This document shows positions 35,494 through 44,927 of a stretch of DNA of 64,000 nt, one piece after another. Numbering within the stretch: position 1 is the stretch's first letter; every line of letters begins with the position of its first letter. Below the pieces are notes generated by a model. The model saw only the letters and a list, made by a program, of their open reading frames with translations, made no database searches and was not told where the DNA came from. Both the position numbers and the translations under genes were made by a program. Location: contig CANIZL010000021.1 of the NCBI GenBank assembly GCA_947471985.1, forward strand, positions 1-64,000. The letters are read 5' to 3'. The DNA is from Verrucomicrobiota bacterium. Lineage in GTDB: Bacteria > Verrucomicrobiota > Verrucomicrobiia > Limisphaerales > UBA9464.

Positions 35494-38208
35494 TCAGTCA
35501 TCATCGTCATCGGCCCCCGCCGTGACCGCCCACTCCGGATAGGGCTCCGCCGAGCCCCGCATGGCCCGCCACAGGATCCGATTGAGCACATCCTCCGGTG
35601 CCTTGTCCACTTCCCGGAAATTGATCCTGGCCGAAACCTCCGCGTCCCGCCGCAGAATGGGGTCCTGCAGCGCATGCGATCCGGGGTTCATCTTGTCGAG
35701 GGGGACATTCGTCGGACGGGCCCGGAAGGGCGTCAGATCCGGCGTGTCCTGGAAACAATCCCACATCGGCGTCGCGCTGGCATCGAATTGATTCATCGGC
35801 GGCAGCCCCAGGATCTGTTCCATCGTCCGAATCAGGCTGGTCGTGTTGTACTGCGAACTGACCACCGCCCCGCGCCGGACGTACGGACTGACGCAATACG
35901 CCGTGGTCCGATAGCCGCTCACGTGATCCCAGCCCGCCTGGGGATCGTCCTCAATGACGAAAACCGCCGTCTCCGCCCAAAACCGACTGTGCGACAGCCC
36001 CTCAATAATCCGGCCCAACGCGAGGTCATTGTCCGCCACGCAGGCGTCGGGGGTCGGCGTGCCCTTGCCCGTGCCGCTGGTGTGATCATTGGGCAGACAG
36101 ATCAACGTCAACTGCGGAAATTCACCTCGGGCTTCGAACTCCTTCAATTCACGCAGGAAGAAATCCGCGCGGTACTGGTCCGGCACGCTCATTTCCCAGC
36201 CCACGTAGTCCGCCGGCTGGATGCCCTTGAGCGAATCCACCATGGGCGTGCTCGCAAAGATCACGTCGTTCGTCTCCCCCTTCCACGCCCGATAACACGC
36301 AAGGAAATCCGGGCTGCCCTTGCGTTTGGGATCGCGCCACCGCACGGCCGGCGCGGCAAACTCGCCGTAGTTCCGGACCGTCTTTTTGTACTTCAGGGCA
36401 TTGTCCCACAGGAAACCCGTCGGAGCATACGCCAGCGCGTCCGCCTCGTCTTCACCCATGCCGTCCGGATAACTGCGGGGAAAGCCGGCGAAGGACTTTT
36501 CCATGTAGTCCGTGCTGAATGAGGTGCTGCTCCATTGATGTCCGTCCGCGCTGAGAATTCCGGCGCAGTACGTGTTGTCCAACAACACAAACTCCCGCAC
36601 CAGCGCGTGCTGATTCGGCGTGATCGCGTTGCCGAAGATGCAGAGTTTCGGATCCCCGTTGCCCGTGGGGATATCGCCCAGGACCTGATCGTAGGTGCGA
36701 TTCTCCTTGATGACGTAAACGACGTGCTTGATCGGGCTGGGTTCGCCGATGCGCTCCGGCACCGGCCGCGCCGGTTGACCGGGCCGCGCCGGCAGCCGGG
36801 ATTGGGCAATCGCGTCCCGGCGCAGATTGCGCGCCACGGTTTCGGAAAGCGCCGGCAGATCCTTTTTCGCGGGGAGCGGCACCAGCGACAGCGAGCCACT
36901 GTACTGATGCGAATTGTACCCCTGCGCGCCATTCGAGGACGCCTTGGTGCGTTCGGGCAAGCCCTTGATGTTGGCCACCACCAGCTGGTGCCGCGCCGTA
37001 TCGTGGAGCAAGGCCCCGGGGAACCACCCCACGGGCACGAGGCCCACGAGGTGCGATTCGCGATCCGCCGGATCGAAACGAATCACGCCCACAGCGTTCT
37101 GCGAGCCGTTGGCGACATACAGCGTCTTACCGTCCGGTGCGAACGCCAATGCGTTGGGCGACGCCCCCAGTAGATCGCTGGGCTTGGCGCGGGCCCAGAT
37201 GGTCTCGACCACCTTCTCCGTGCGGGTATCCAGCACGCTGAGCGTGTCCGCCGCGGCATTGGCACAAACCACCCAGCGGCCATTCGGCGACACCGCCAGC
37301 GCCGAGGCGTGCAGTCCGGTGAGAATCTCGGCGTTCGGGTGCTGCTTCTTGGCGTCGTTCTCCAGGTCCAGGATGGAAACTGAACCTTCATTCGCAACAA
37401 AGCGCACAGGATCCACCCGCACTTCCGTCCCCCGCCCCGCCGGTCCGGTGAGATCGCCCGGACCGGGGCGGCGTCCGCCCCAATTCGAGACATACGCCCG
37501 TTTTCCCACCAGCACCACATCGTACGGCGCCACCCCCACCGGCCAGCGCCGCAGGACCTGTCCCGTCGCACTGTCGAGTTCCAGCAACTGGTTCGACAAA
37601 TTGCCGCAGACATACAAGCGGGATCCATCGGACGAAATCGCCAGTCCCGCCGGAATCTCCTCCTTGCGCCGCGGGGCCTTCGCTTCGGGCAACAGGAGCG
37701 TGTGAGCGGGCGTGATCGTGCCGTCCGCGGCGACGGCGAACACCTTGATGGAGCCTTTGACGTTGCTCAGGTAAAGTCGCCGGCCGTCGGGCGAAAACAC
37801 CAAGCCGGTAAAGCTGACAATGGCCTCCTTGTCGGGCTTAAGAATGTTGGGCGAGACCTCGCCCGGCGACGGTTCCTGTTTTTCGTTCGGCATCGCGATG
37901 CGCTGACGGATCGCGCCACTGACCGGGTCCACCACCACGATCTCGCTGGATTTGCCCGAAGTCACCAGCAACCGGCCGTCGGGCGATAGCGCCAGGACCT
38001 GCGGCCGGAGGTCAGGCAATTCGATCACCCGCCCCAGCGGGGTCAGCCGTTGATTCACGGGCGTCACGGTTCCATTGGCACCGCGCCCGACCCGTTCCGT
38101 CGTGCTTTGATTGACGGGTACCGAGACCTTGCACGCTGTGAGCGTCGTCACGAGGGCCAGTCCCGAGAGCACCAGGCCCGTCCGGGGCGTCAGGCGATGA
38201 AAAAGCAT
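35494..38208 (-). CDS. Lipoprotein with YVTN beta-propeller and C-terminal phosphoesterase domain
   Basis: 904 residues from the ATG at 38208. A lipoprotein signal ends in lipobox LTAC (about residue 24). Residues about 55-470 are a seven-bladed YVTN-like propeller (LALSPDGRLLVTSGKSSEIVVVDP, LAFAPDGKTLYVANGSQNAVGV). Residues about 520-880 are a phosphoesterase of the acid phosphatase/phospholipase C family (PF04185-type): HVVYVIKENRTYDQVLGDI, DNTYCAGILSADGHQWS, LICLPNDHTSG, and VFVIEDDPQAGWDHVSGYR. The fusion is common in PVC bacteria and probably works at the cell surface on a phosphate ester. The C-terminus ends in five Asp. The frame continues to 38436 without signal character. Confidence 0.9.
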   Translation of the reverse strand: MLFHRLTPRTGLVLSGLALVTTLTACKVSVPVNQSTTERVGRGANGTVTPVNQRLTPLGRVIELPDLRPQVLALSPDGRLLVTSGKSSEIVVVDPVSGAIRQRIAMPNEKQEPSPGEVSPNILKPDKEAIVSFTGLVFSPDGRRLYLSNVKGSIKVFAVAADGTITPAHTLLLPEAKAPRRKEEIPAGLAISSDGSRLYVCGNLSNQLLELDSATGQVLRRWPVGVAPYDVVLVGKRAYVSNWGGRRPGPGDLTGPAGRGTEVRVDPVRFVANEGSVSILDLENDAKKQHPNAEILTGLHASALAVSPNGRWVVCANAAADTLSVLDTRTEKVVETIWARAKPSDLLGASPNALAFAPDGKTLYVANGSQNAVGVIRFDPADRESHLVGLVPVGWFPGALLHDTARHQLVVANIKGLPERTKASSNGAQGYNSHQYSGSLSLVPLPAKKDLPALSETVARNLRRDAIAQSRLPARPGQPARPVPERIGEPSPIKHVVYVIKENRTYDQVLGDIPTGNGDPKLCIFGNAITPNQHALVREFVLLDNTYCAGILSADGHQWSSTSFSTDYMEKSFAGFPRSYPDGMGEDEADALAYAPTGFLWDNALKYKKTVRNYGEFAAPAVRWRDPKRKGSPDFLACYRAWKGETNDVIFASTPMVDSLKGIQPADYVGWEMSVPDQYRADFFLRELKEFEARGEFPQLTLICLPNDHTSGTGKGTPTPDACVADNDLALGRIIEGLSHSRFWAETAVFVIEDDPQAGWDHVSGYRTTAYCVSPYVRRGAVVSSQYNTTSLIRTMEQILGLPPMNQFDASATPMWDCFQDTPDLTPFRARPTNVPLDKMNPGSHALQDPILRRDAEVSARINFREVDKAPEDVLNRILWRAMRGSAEPYPEWAVTAGADDDDD

Positions 38209-38632
38209 CCGTTGCTTGAAGCACTGAATCGGGCACTGGGAAAGTCCCGGTTGGTAGTATTTCCAAGACGAAAAGGTCCGGTCGCCTCGGGTGAAGGGCG
38301 TTGGGAAGTGCCCAATCCTCAGCCCACCCAGGAATCCCCGAGCCTTATTGTGCCGATCAGGTAACGACTGGGAGACGAATTGTCGCAAAGAAAATGCGCC
38401 GTGACTGCCCCCCAGCAAGCCACGGCGCATGACCACCGAATCCGTTCCACCTGACCCACGAGGAGACCCCGTCTACCAAGCGTCCGTTTTCGACCGTCGG
38501 GTTAAGGATGACAGTGGATCCGGGGCCGACAAGGCCGATTAGAGGATTGAGCTCCAAAAATATTCCCGAGGGTTTCAAAGGAGATATCCCTTGCCAAACA
38601 TCGGCTTGTCCTCGTAAGTGGCGCGCTCGTGT
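38209..38632. other. 424-bp gene-free region, possible minus-strand noncoding RNA
   Basis: Lies between the phosphoesterase start and tRNA-Phe. A terminator-like hairpin sits at 38394-38430 on the minus strand, although no minus-strand protein gene ends just before it. Roughly 38431-38620 on the minus strand could therefore be a short noncoding transcript; alternatively it is a leader with an attenuator for the phosphoesterase gene. No known RNA family was recognised by eye. Confidence 0.25.
38394..38430 (-). terminator. Orphan terminator-like hairpin on the minus strand
   Basis: Perfect 10-bp stem ATGCGCCGTG (38394-38403) / CACGGCGCAT (38421-38430), 17-nt loop. On the minus strand it is followed by TTTCTTTGCG. 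It lies about 185 bp upstream of the phosphoesterase start codon. Confidence 0.55.
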
Positions 38633-38708
38633 GGCTGGGTAGCTCAGTTGGTAGAGCATGCGACTGAAAATCGCAGTGTCGCCGGTTCGATTCCGGCCCC
38701 AGCCACCA
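38633..38708 (+). tRNA. tRNA-Phe (GAA anticodon)
   Basis: 76-nt cloverleaf: acceptor GGCTGGG pairs with the 3' CCCAGCC, anticodon stem GCGAC/GTCGC-type arm holds the loop CTGAAAA (anticodon GAA), T-arm CCGGTTCGATTCCGG, and CCA is encoded at 38706-38708. Confidence 0.95.
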
Positions 38709-38864
38709 CGATCCCCCGGAGTTGCCCGATCGTTCAACGGGCCCAATAATATCTCCCTGACCGAAAAACGGGGTGTTGACCCAAGCTGAGTTCCTCCCAC
38801 CGACCACCCACAACCGTGGTCTCTTTACGAATACCGGCTTTCTGCCCCATCGAACCATTCGTCG

Positions 38865-40271
38865 TCACCGACCGGCAGCCCGCCCCTTCCTCTCATCGAT
38901 CTGCTGCTGCAGCTCCTTGCTGCGCTGCTGGGCCAGCCGGGAGGCTTCGGCACCCAGGAAACGTTCCAGGCGGTTGCGATCCTTGAGATAGAAATCATCG
39001 CCGGAAATCGCCGCCAGGTTGTACCACACCAGCGCCTCATTCTTGTCGATGGGAACACCCACCCCATTCTCGTGCGCGGCGCCGACCAGGGATTGGGCTT
39101 TGGGATCCCCCTGATCCGCCGCCTTGCGATACCATTTCAAGGCCTCGACCGAATCCTTCACCACGCCTTCGCCCGCGGCATACATCTGGCCCAGGCAAAC
39201 TTGGGCGCCGATCCGGCCGAAGAGATTGGCCGCCGAAGGGCGCTCGTCCGCTGCCCCTTTCTTGTCCCCCTCGCCCGCGGCTTCCCGATACCATTTCACG
39301 GCTTCCAACGGATCCTTGGGAACGCCCTCGCCCTTCGCGAACATCTTCCCGATCTCCATCTGCGCGAAAGTGCTCCCCTGGGTCGCGGCCTTGCGATACC
39401 ACAGCATCGCTTCGGCCAGATTCTCGGTGATCCCGATCCCATCGTAGTAGGCCGCGCCGAGATTGGATTGCGCGTCCACGTTGCCCCGATTGGCGCCCTT
39501 GCGATACCATTTCACGGCTTCCACCGGATTGCGCGCCACGCCGTCGGCGCGGCCGAACATGTAAATGTTTCCCAACTCCAATTCCGCCGTGGCCTCGCCT
39601 TGATCAGCGGCCTTCCGATACCACTTGATGGCCTCCGTCGGATTCTTCACCACCCCATCCCCCGCCAGGTATTTCGCGGCCAGATTCAGGGCACAGGACG
39701 CATTGTGTTCCGCGGCCTTGCGCCACCATTTGACGGCCTCCGCCGCATCCTTCACCCCCTCGTCGCCCGCCGCATAATGCGAACCGAGCAACCACTGGGC
39801 CTCGGCGTCGCCCTGTTCCGCCAACCGGCGATGGCCCGCCACCGCCATCCGCTTCCACTTGGTCGCCTCCGCCACGTCCCGGGGAACCACCGAGCCGTCG
39901 GTCAGATACGCCGCCAGGGCACTTTGCGCATCCGGATTCCCCTGCTCCGCCGCCTTCCGAAACCAGCGCACCGCTTCCGCCGAATCCCGGGCCACCCCGA
40001 AGCCGCCTTCCAGCATCACACCGAGCTTCGCCTGGGCGCGGGCGTGTCCCTGCTCGGCCGCCTTGCGATACCACTTCACCGCCTCCGCGAGGTCACGGTC
40101 AACGCCCTCGCCCCGGGCGAATTGGGAACCCAGATTGAATTGCGCCTCGGCCTCACCGTTCTCGGCCTGGTCGTGGGTTCGGGCGAGAACATCCGGCCGC
40201 ACCGGCTTGGTCTCCTTCGCCGATCCAGCGGGCGACAGGAGTGCAATCAGAATAAAAACAACGGCCTTCAT
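38865..40271 (-). CDS. Secreted Sel1-repeat protein
   Basis: 468 residues from the ATG at 40271, which opens a signal peptide (MKAVVFILIALLSPAGSA). About ten Sel1-like TPR units follow, each near 36 residues with the pattern 'A(Q/E)xxLGxxYxxGxGVxxDxxEAVKWYRKAAEQG'. One unit (near residues 320-360) has an insertion (GEGDKKGAADERPSAAN), and another (near 120) an insertion with a Lys-rich helix. A C-terminal Gln/Arg-rich helix (ASRLAQQRSKELQQQ) closes the protein. Sel1 repeats are protein-binding scaffolds; partners are unknown. Confidence 0.9.
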   Translation of the reverse strand: MKAVVFILIALLSPAGSAKETKPVRPDVLARTHDQAENGEAEAQFNLGSQFARGEGVDRDLAEAVKWYRKAAEQGHARAQAKLGVMLEGGFGVARDSAEAVRWFRKAAEQGNPDAQSALAAYLTDGSVVPRDVAEATKWKRMAVAGHRRLAEQGDAEAQWLLGSHYAAGDEGVKDAAEAVKWWRKAAEHNASCALNLAAKYLAGDGVVKNPTEAIKWYRKAADQGEATAELELGNIYMFGRADGVARNPVEAVKWYRKGANRGNVDAQSNLGAAYYDGIGITENLAEAMLWYRKAATQGSTFAQMEIGKMFAKGEGVPKDPLEAVKWYREAAGEGDKKGAADERPSAANLFGRIGAQVCLGQMYAAGEGVVKDSVEALKWYRKAADQGDPKAQSLVGAAHENGVGVPIDKNEALVWYNLAAISGDDFYLKDRNRLERFLGAEASRLAQQRSKELQQQIDERKGRAAGR

Positions 40272-40394
40272 CAGCGGCACGCTGCGGTAGGCACCCTCTG
40301 CCGTCAACACGCAGCCGCCACGCCCAGCTGCCGGACCGAGATTCTTCCGGTGCGCGTAGCCGCACCACTCCTGCCGGTGCTATGCTCCACCACG

Positions 40395-43300
40395 ATGTTG
40401 GCAAGACTGCAAAAACTGACCGCGGCCAGCGGCCGCGCGGTGACGCTGCTCGCACTTCTGGGTGCGCCACTGTTGCGCGCCGATCCCGTCATCTCCGAAA
40501 TCATGGCGGCCAACACGCGCACCCTGGCCGACGACGACGGCAATTTCTCCGATTGGATCGAAATCGGAAACCCCGCCAATCAGCCATTGGACTTGGCCGG
40601 CTGGTTCCTGACCGACGACCCCATCCGTCCCACTCAATGGGCGTTTCCTCACGTTATCCTGCCGGCCCAGGGACGGCTGCTGGTATTCGCCTCAGGAAAG
40701 GATCACACTAACAACGCCGCTCCGCTCCACACCAATTTCCGACTCAGCGCCGGCGGTGGATTTCTGGCGTTGTTCCGGCCCGACGGAATCACCCGGGGAT
40801 CCGCTTTGGATCCCTACCCCCAACTGCGTCCCGACACCTCGTTTGGGGACGCCGAGCGAGTGAGCACTATCTCGTTCCTGTCGGATACGACCCCAAAAAT
40901 CCTGGTGCCCGTCACCGGTTCTGATCTGCCCGACGATTGGAACCAAGCATCCTTGAACCCGGGACCCGAATGGATTTCCGGCTTGGCCCCGACGGCCATC
41001 GGCTTCGACGCCGGACCCGCTGCGGGCGGTGGCGTCGTCAACCTTGCCCGCACCGGCACGCCGGCCCCCGTCGCCACTCAATCTTCCACCTTGAGTGGAT
41101 TCATCCCCGGCCTCGCCATCAATGGCGATCCGGGCGACTTCACGCATACCCAGGGCAATGATGCGCAGGCCACGTGGACACTGGATCTCGGACGACGCGC
41201 CTTGATCCGGTCGATCACCCTGAACAACCGCACCTCCTGCTGCGGCTCCCGCCTCCGCGATATCACCGTGCAAGTGTTGGGGGTCGACCAGTCTGTCGTC
41301 TTCACCTCCCCGTTACTAAACCCGAAGAACACGGGCTTCGTTTACCCCAATGGTCCCGATCATCTGGACGTGAACCTGGCCAACCCCGTGGTCGGCCGCT
41401 GGGTGCGAATTAAACGCCAACCAGACCCGACGCTCACCGGCACCGGCGGACAGGGGAACAGCGATGAAGCCAACGTGCTGTCGCTGGGAGAGGTCGCCGT
41501 CCTCGGCCAGGAAATCCTCGGCTATCAGCCCTTCATTCGCACTGACCTGCAATCGGTCATGCTGAAACACAACGCCTCCGCTTTTGTCCGGGCCGGGTTT
41601 GCTGTCCAGCAGCCCACGGAACTCAGCGACCTGACCCTGCGCCTGCGCTATGACGACGGATTCGTGGCCTACCTGAATGGCGTGGAAGTCGCGCGCCGAA
41701 ATGCGCCAGCGACGCCGGTCTGGAATTCCGCCGCGACCACCAAACGCGAGGTGGCCGATGCCGTGCAGTGGGTCAGCGTGGATCTGACCCCGGCACTCGG
41801 TCAGCTCCACTCCGGCACCAATCTGTTGGCCTTCCAGGCCCTGAACTTCGCCGCCAGCGACCCCAATTTCCTGCTCGAACCGCAATTGCTCGCCACCCGT
41901 CACGAGACCGCGACGAACGTCTTCCTGGCCACGCCGAGCCCGGGTGCCGCCAACCTCGGCGAGTTCTATCTGGGCGAAGTCGCCGATACCAAATTCAACG
42001 TCGACCGCGGTTTCTTCGACGCACCGTTTGCGCTGTCCCTCACCTCCGCCACCCCCGCGGCGAAGATCTACTTCTCCGTCAACGGGGACGAACCGGGGCC
42101 CGGAAAAGGCACGCTCTATCAAGGTCCACTCACCCTCACCAACACCACCATCCTGCGCATGCGCGCCTTCCGCGAGGGATGGCGCCCCACCGACGTCGAT
42201 ACCGCCACGTATATCTTCCCGGCCGACGTCATCCGGCAGGCGGCAAACTGGTCCACGACCCGCGTGCCCCCGCCCAATTTCCCGGCAACGTGGGGCGCAA
42301 ATTCGGTCGATTACGGGATGGATCCCACCGTGGTCGCCAAATACTCATTGGCCGATTGGAAGGACGCCCTCACCCAATTGCCCTCGGTCTCCATCGTCAC
42401 GGAAATGGCCAACCTCTTTGATGCCAGCACCGGCATCTACGCGAACGCGTCCGGTCACGGCGAGGAATGGGAACGGCCCGCTTCGATTGAATTTCTGGAA
42501 GCCACCAACGCGGTACCCGGCCGATTTCACGAGCGTTGCGGCTTGCGCATTCGCGGTGGCTACAGCCGCAACCCGCAGTTCATCAAACATTCCTTCCGCG
42601 TCTTCTTCCGCTCCGAATTCGGCGCGGCCAAATTGTCGTACCCGTTGTTTGGCGACGACGGCGCCCGGGAGTTCGACACCTTCGATCTGCGCACCAGCCA
42701 GAACTACTCTTGGACCGGTGGTGACCCCCACGACACGCTGGTGCGCGAGGAATTCTGCGAAGAAACCCTCGGCGCACTCGGGCAACCCTATCGCCGCAAC
42801 CGCTACACCCACGTTTATCTCAACGGTCAGTATTGGGGAATTTACGAATTCGACGAACGCCCCGAGGCCTCTTACGGCGCCACCTACTTCGGCGGCGACA
42901 AGGCCAACTACGACGTCGTCAAATGCGGCAATCACGTCGCCAATTTCGTCACCGAGGCCACCGACGGAAACATGCTGGCCTGGTCCAACCTCTGGACCAT
43001 GACCCGAACCCTGGTCGTGAATCCCAGCAACGCGAACTACTTCCGCATTCTCGGCTGCGGCGCCGACGGCATGCGCGATCCCCAACTGCCCGTGATGCTG
43101 GATGTCGACAATCTGATCGATTATCTGCTGGAAATTTTCTACAGCGGCGACGGCGACGCGACGCTCTCGTCCTTCCTCGGCAACAATCAACCCAACAACT
43201 GGTTCGGCATGCGGGACCGAACGAACCCCGAAGTGGGCTTCCGCTTTTTTAATTCGGATTGCGAACACACGCTCGGATCGCCCAACAGCCAGGTGGACCG

Positions 43301-44651
43301 CACCGGCCCCTTTGGCGGATCGAACGAAGGGAACTTTCAATTCTCGAATCCGCAGTGGATGCATGAGGAATTGCTGCGGAACGCCGAATATCGACTGCGC
43401 TTCGCCGACCACGTGCAGCGCCATTTCTTCGACGGCGGGGCACTGACGTATACCGCCGCAACCAATCGATTCCTCCGCAAGGCGGCCCAGTTGGTTCCGG
43501 CGATCCGCGCCTATTCGGCCCGCTGGGGCGATGCCGCCCGGAAGCCCGCTCTCGGGCAAACCGATTGGCAGACGGAGATCAATTGGATCCTGAAGAACTG
43601 GTTCCCGAACCGCACCCAGCTCGTCCTGGATCAGCTCCGGGCAGACAAACTTTTCCCGGCCATCACGGCGCCGCGCTTCAATCACGCGGCGGGTGAGATC
43701 CCGGCGGCCTTCGCCCTCGAACTCACTCAAACGAATGCGGGCGGCCTCATTTACTACACCCGGGACGGCACTGATCCGCGCCTCGTGAACGGCGTCATTT
43801 CCCCCACCGCCGTGCGCTTCGACGGCACGTTCCAAGTGTCGAAGACCACGGAGATCCGGGCCCGCGTAGTGGCCGGCACGGTTTGGAGCGCGCAGCAACA
43901 AGCAGTCTTCCGCCCCGCCCAGGATCTCACCGCGTTGACCCTCTCCGAAATCATGTACCACCCGGCGGGCACGACAGGAGTGGATGGCGATGAATTCGAG
44001 TTCGTGGAGATGAAGAATTCCGGGACCGTCGCACTGGACCTCAGCGGGGTCGCTTTCGCGGACGGCATCAGCTTCACCTTTCCGACCGGCACCTCGCTGG
44101 CCGCGGGAGGATTTGCCGTACTGGTCCGCAATCCCAGCCGCTTCGCTGAACGTTATCCCGGAGTCCAGATCGCGGGCACTTACACAGGAAAACTCAGTAA
44201 CTCCGGCGAGGTGATCCAACTGAACGACGCCGCCGGCCGCACCCTGCGCCGGGTCGCCTACGGGACCGCCGGGGCCTGGCCCGTCGCAGCCGATGGTTCC
44301 GGACCTTCCCTCGTCCCCCGCACCCTCGACCCGGGGCATCCTGCCGGCGACAACGCCCTCGACTGGCGCGGCAGTCGGAACTCCGGCGGATCCCCCGGCG
44401 CCGACGATCCGAACAGCACCCCGGTCGTAATCCGGCTCCAAATCGATTCCCTCGCCGTTACGCCGCAGGGCGTAACGCTGGTCTTCGAAGCCGACGCCGA
44501 CCGTCCCTACGGAATCCAAGCGCGCACGGACCTCACTTCGGGTGCCTGGATCCGCGTGGCGGAAGTGCCCGCGGAACCCGTGCCGCATCGCGCCACCGTG
44601 GTCGATCCCACGCCCGGCAGCCGCCATTTCTACCGGGTCGTGACGCCCTAA
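40395..44651 (+). CDS. Very large secreted CotH-kinase protein with lamin-tail, discoidin-like and chitobiase-type domains
   Basis: 1418 residues from the ATG at 40395, which starts a signal peptide ending ALLGAPLLRA; the frame extends upstream to 39072 only as antisense of the Sel1 gene. Order: lamin-tail domain (about 30-150), F5/8-type discoidin-like module (about 215-345), beta-sandwich with VYLNGVEVARR-type loop (about 385-500), CHB_HEX_C-like repeat (about 530-615; KIYFSVNGDEPGPGKGTLY), CotH kinase (about 640-1080; LRIRGGYSRNPQFIKHSF, DTFDLRTSQNYSW, YLNGQYWGIYEFDERPE, MLDVDNLIDYLL), a second chitobiase-like module (about 1095-1180), a second lamin-tail domain (about 1180-1300) and a C-terminal FYRVVTP end. 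CotH domains are atypical protein kinases; the substrate here is unknown. Confidence 0.88.
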   Translation: MLARLQKLTAASGRAVTLLALLGAPLLRADPVISEIMAANTRTLADDDGNFSDWIEIGNPANQPLDLAGWFLTDDPIRPTQWAFPHVILPAQGRLLVFASGKDHTNNAAPLHTNFRLSAGGGFLALFRPDGITRGSALDPYPQLRPDTSFGDAERVSTISFLSDTTPKILVPVTGSDLPDDWNQASLNPGPEWISGLAPTAIGFDAGPAAGGGVVNLARTGTPAPVATQSSTLSGFIPGLAINGDPGDFTHTQGNDAQATWTLDLGRRALIRSITLNNRTSCCGSRLRDITVQVLGVDQSVVFTSPLLNPKNTGFVYPNGPDHLDVNLANPVVGRWVRIKRQPDPTLTGTGGQGNSDEANVLSLGEVAVLGQEILGYQPFIRTDLQSVMLKHNASAFVRAGFAVQQPTELSDLTLRLRYDDGFVAYLNGVEVARRNAPATPVWNSAATTKREVADAVQWVSVDLTPALGQLHSGTNLLAFQALNFAASDPNFLLEPQLLATRHETATNVFLATPSPGAANLGEFYLGEVADTKFNVDRGFFDAPFALSLTSATPAAKIYFSVNGDEPGPGKGTLYQGPLTLTNTTILRMRAFREGWRPTDVDTATYIFPADVIRQAANWSTTRVPPPNFPATWGANSVDYGMDPTVVAKYSLADWKDALTQLPSVSIVTEMANLFDASTGIYANASGHGEEWERPASIEFLEATNAVPGRFHERCGLRIRGGYSRNPQFIKHSFRVFFRSEFGAAKLSYPLFGDDGAREFDTFDLRTSQNYSWTGGDPHDTLVREEFCEETLGALGQPYRRNRYTHVYLNGQYWGIYEFDERPEASYGATYFGGDKANYDVVKCGNHVANFVTEATDGNMLAWSNLWTMTRTLVVNPSNANYFRILGCGADGMRDPQLPVMLDVDNLIDYLLEIFYSGDGDATLSSFLGNNQPNNWFGMRDRTNPEVGFRFFNSDCEHTLGSPNSQVDRTGPFGGSNEGNFQFSNPQWMHEELLRNAEYRLRFADHVQRHFFDGGALTYTAATNRFLRKAAQLVPAIRAYSARWGDAARKPALGQTDWQTEINWILKNWFPNRTQLVLDQLRADKLFPAITAPRFNHAAGEIPAAFALELTQTNAGGLIYYTRDGTDPRLVNGVISPTAVRFDGTFQVSKTTEIRARVVAGTVWSAQQQAVFRPAQDLTALTLSEIMYHPAGTTGVDGDEFEFVEMKNSGTVALDLSGVAFADGISFTFPTGTSLAAGGFAVLVRNPSRFAERYPGVQIAGTYTGKLSNSGEVIQLNDAAGRTLRRVAYGTAGAWPVAADGSGPSLVPRTLDPGHPAGDNALDWRGSRNSGGSPGADDPNSTPVVIRLQIDSLAVTPQGVTLVFEADADRPYGIQARTDLTSGAWIRVAEVPAEPVPHRATVVDPTPGSRHFYRVVTP

Positions 44652-44777
44652 ACCCGCGCCGTCCCGGAGATTTATTGCGTTAACCTTTTCCCCGCCGGCT
44701 CACAGCTGCTTGCTTGAAGGCGATAATTTCGTCAAACGACGAAACCGCATAACCGCAGCGCACTGGAAAGGTTCCAT

Positions 44778-44867
44778 ATGGCCAAAGGCAACAACAGTCA
44801 GAAAAAGGAAGTGAAGAAGCCGAAAAAGGAAAAGCCGAAGACGGCTCCGCCCACGCGGCGCTCGTAA
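44778..44867 (+). CDS. 29-residue lysine-rich small protein
   Basis: Short frame ATG 44778 to TAA 44865-44867, with GGAAAGG (44765-44771) as a plausible ribosome-binding site 6 bp upstream. The product is 29 residues, about a third Lys, with the core SQKKEVKKPKKEKPKTAPP and a C-terminal TRRS. It begins MAKGNN. Similar tiny basic proteins occur in many bacteria without a known role; this resemblance is from memory and weak. A strong hairpin begins 17 bp after the stop, supporting an independent transcript. Confidence 0.6.
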   Translation: MAKGNNSQKKEVKKPKKEKPKTAPPTRRS

Positions 44868-44884
44868 GTCGGTTGTCGATACCT

Positions 44885-44911
44885 CCGGGGGCACTCGCGA
44901 AGTGCCCCCGG
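44885..44911. terminator. Hairpin between the small basic gene and a convergent gene
   Basis: Perfect 11-bp stem CCGGGGGCACT (44885-44895) / AGTGCCCCCGG (44901-44911), 5-nt loop. It stands between two convergent genes and may terminate both. No T-tract. Confidence 0.6.
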
Positions 44912-44927
44912 ATCCGCCTCCCCCTGC

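Noticed and set aside
38724-38742. Terminator after tRNA-Phe (GCCCG/CGGGC)
   Set aside because: Five base pairs only, with no T-tract; too weak to call.
38357-38800. 147-codon minus-strand frame running through tRNA-Phe
   Set aside because: Contains the antisense of a tRNA; no protein character.
39072-40394. Upstream in-frame extension of the CotH gene
   Set aside because: It is the antisense of the Sel1-repeat gene, and a signal peptide starts at 40395.
42345-44627. 760-codon minus-strand frame within the CotH gene
   Set aside because: Antisense of a gene with clear domains; low-complexity composition typical of shadows.
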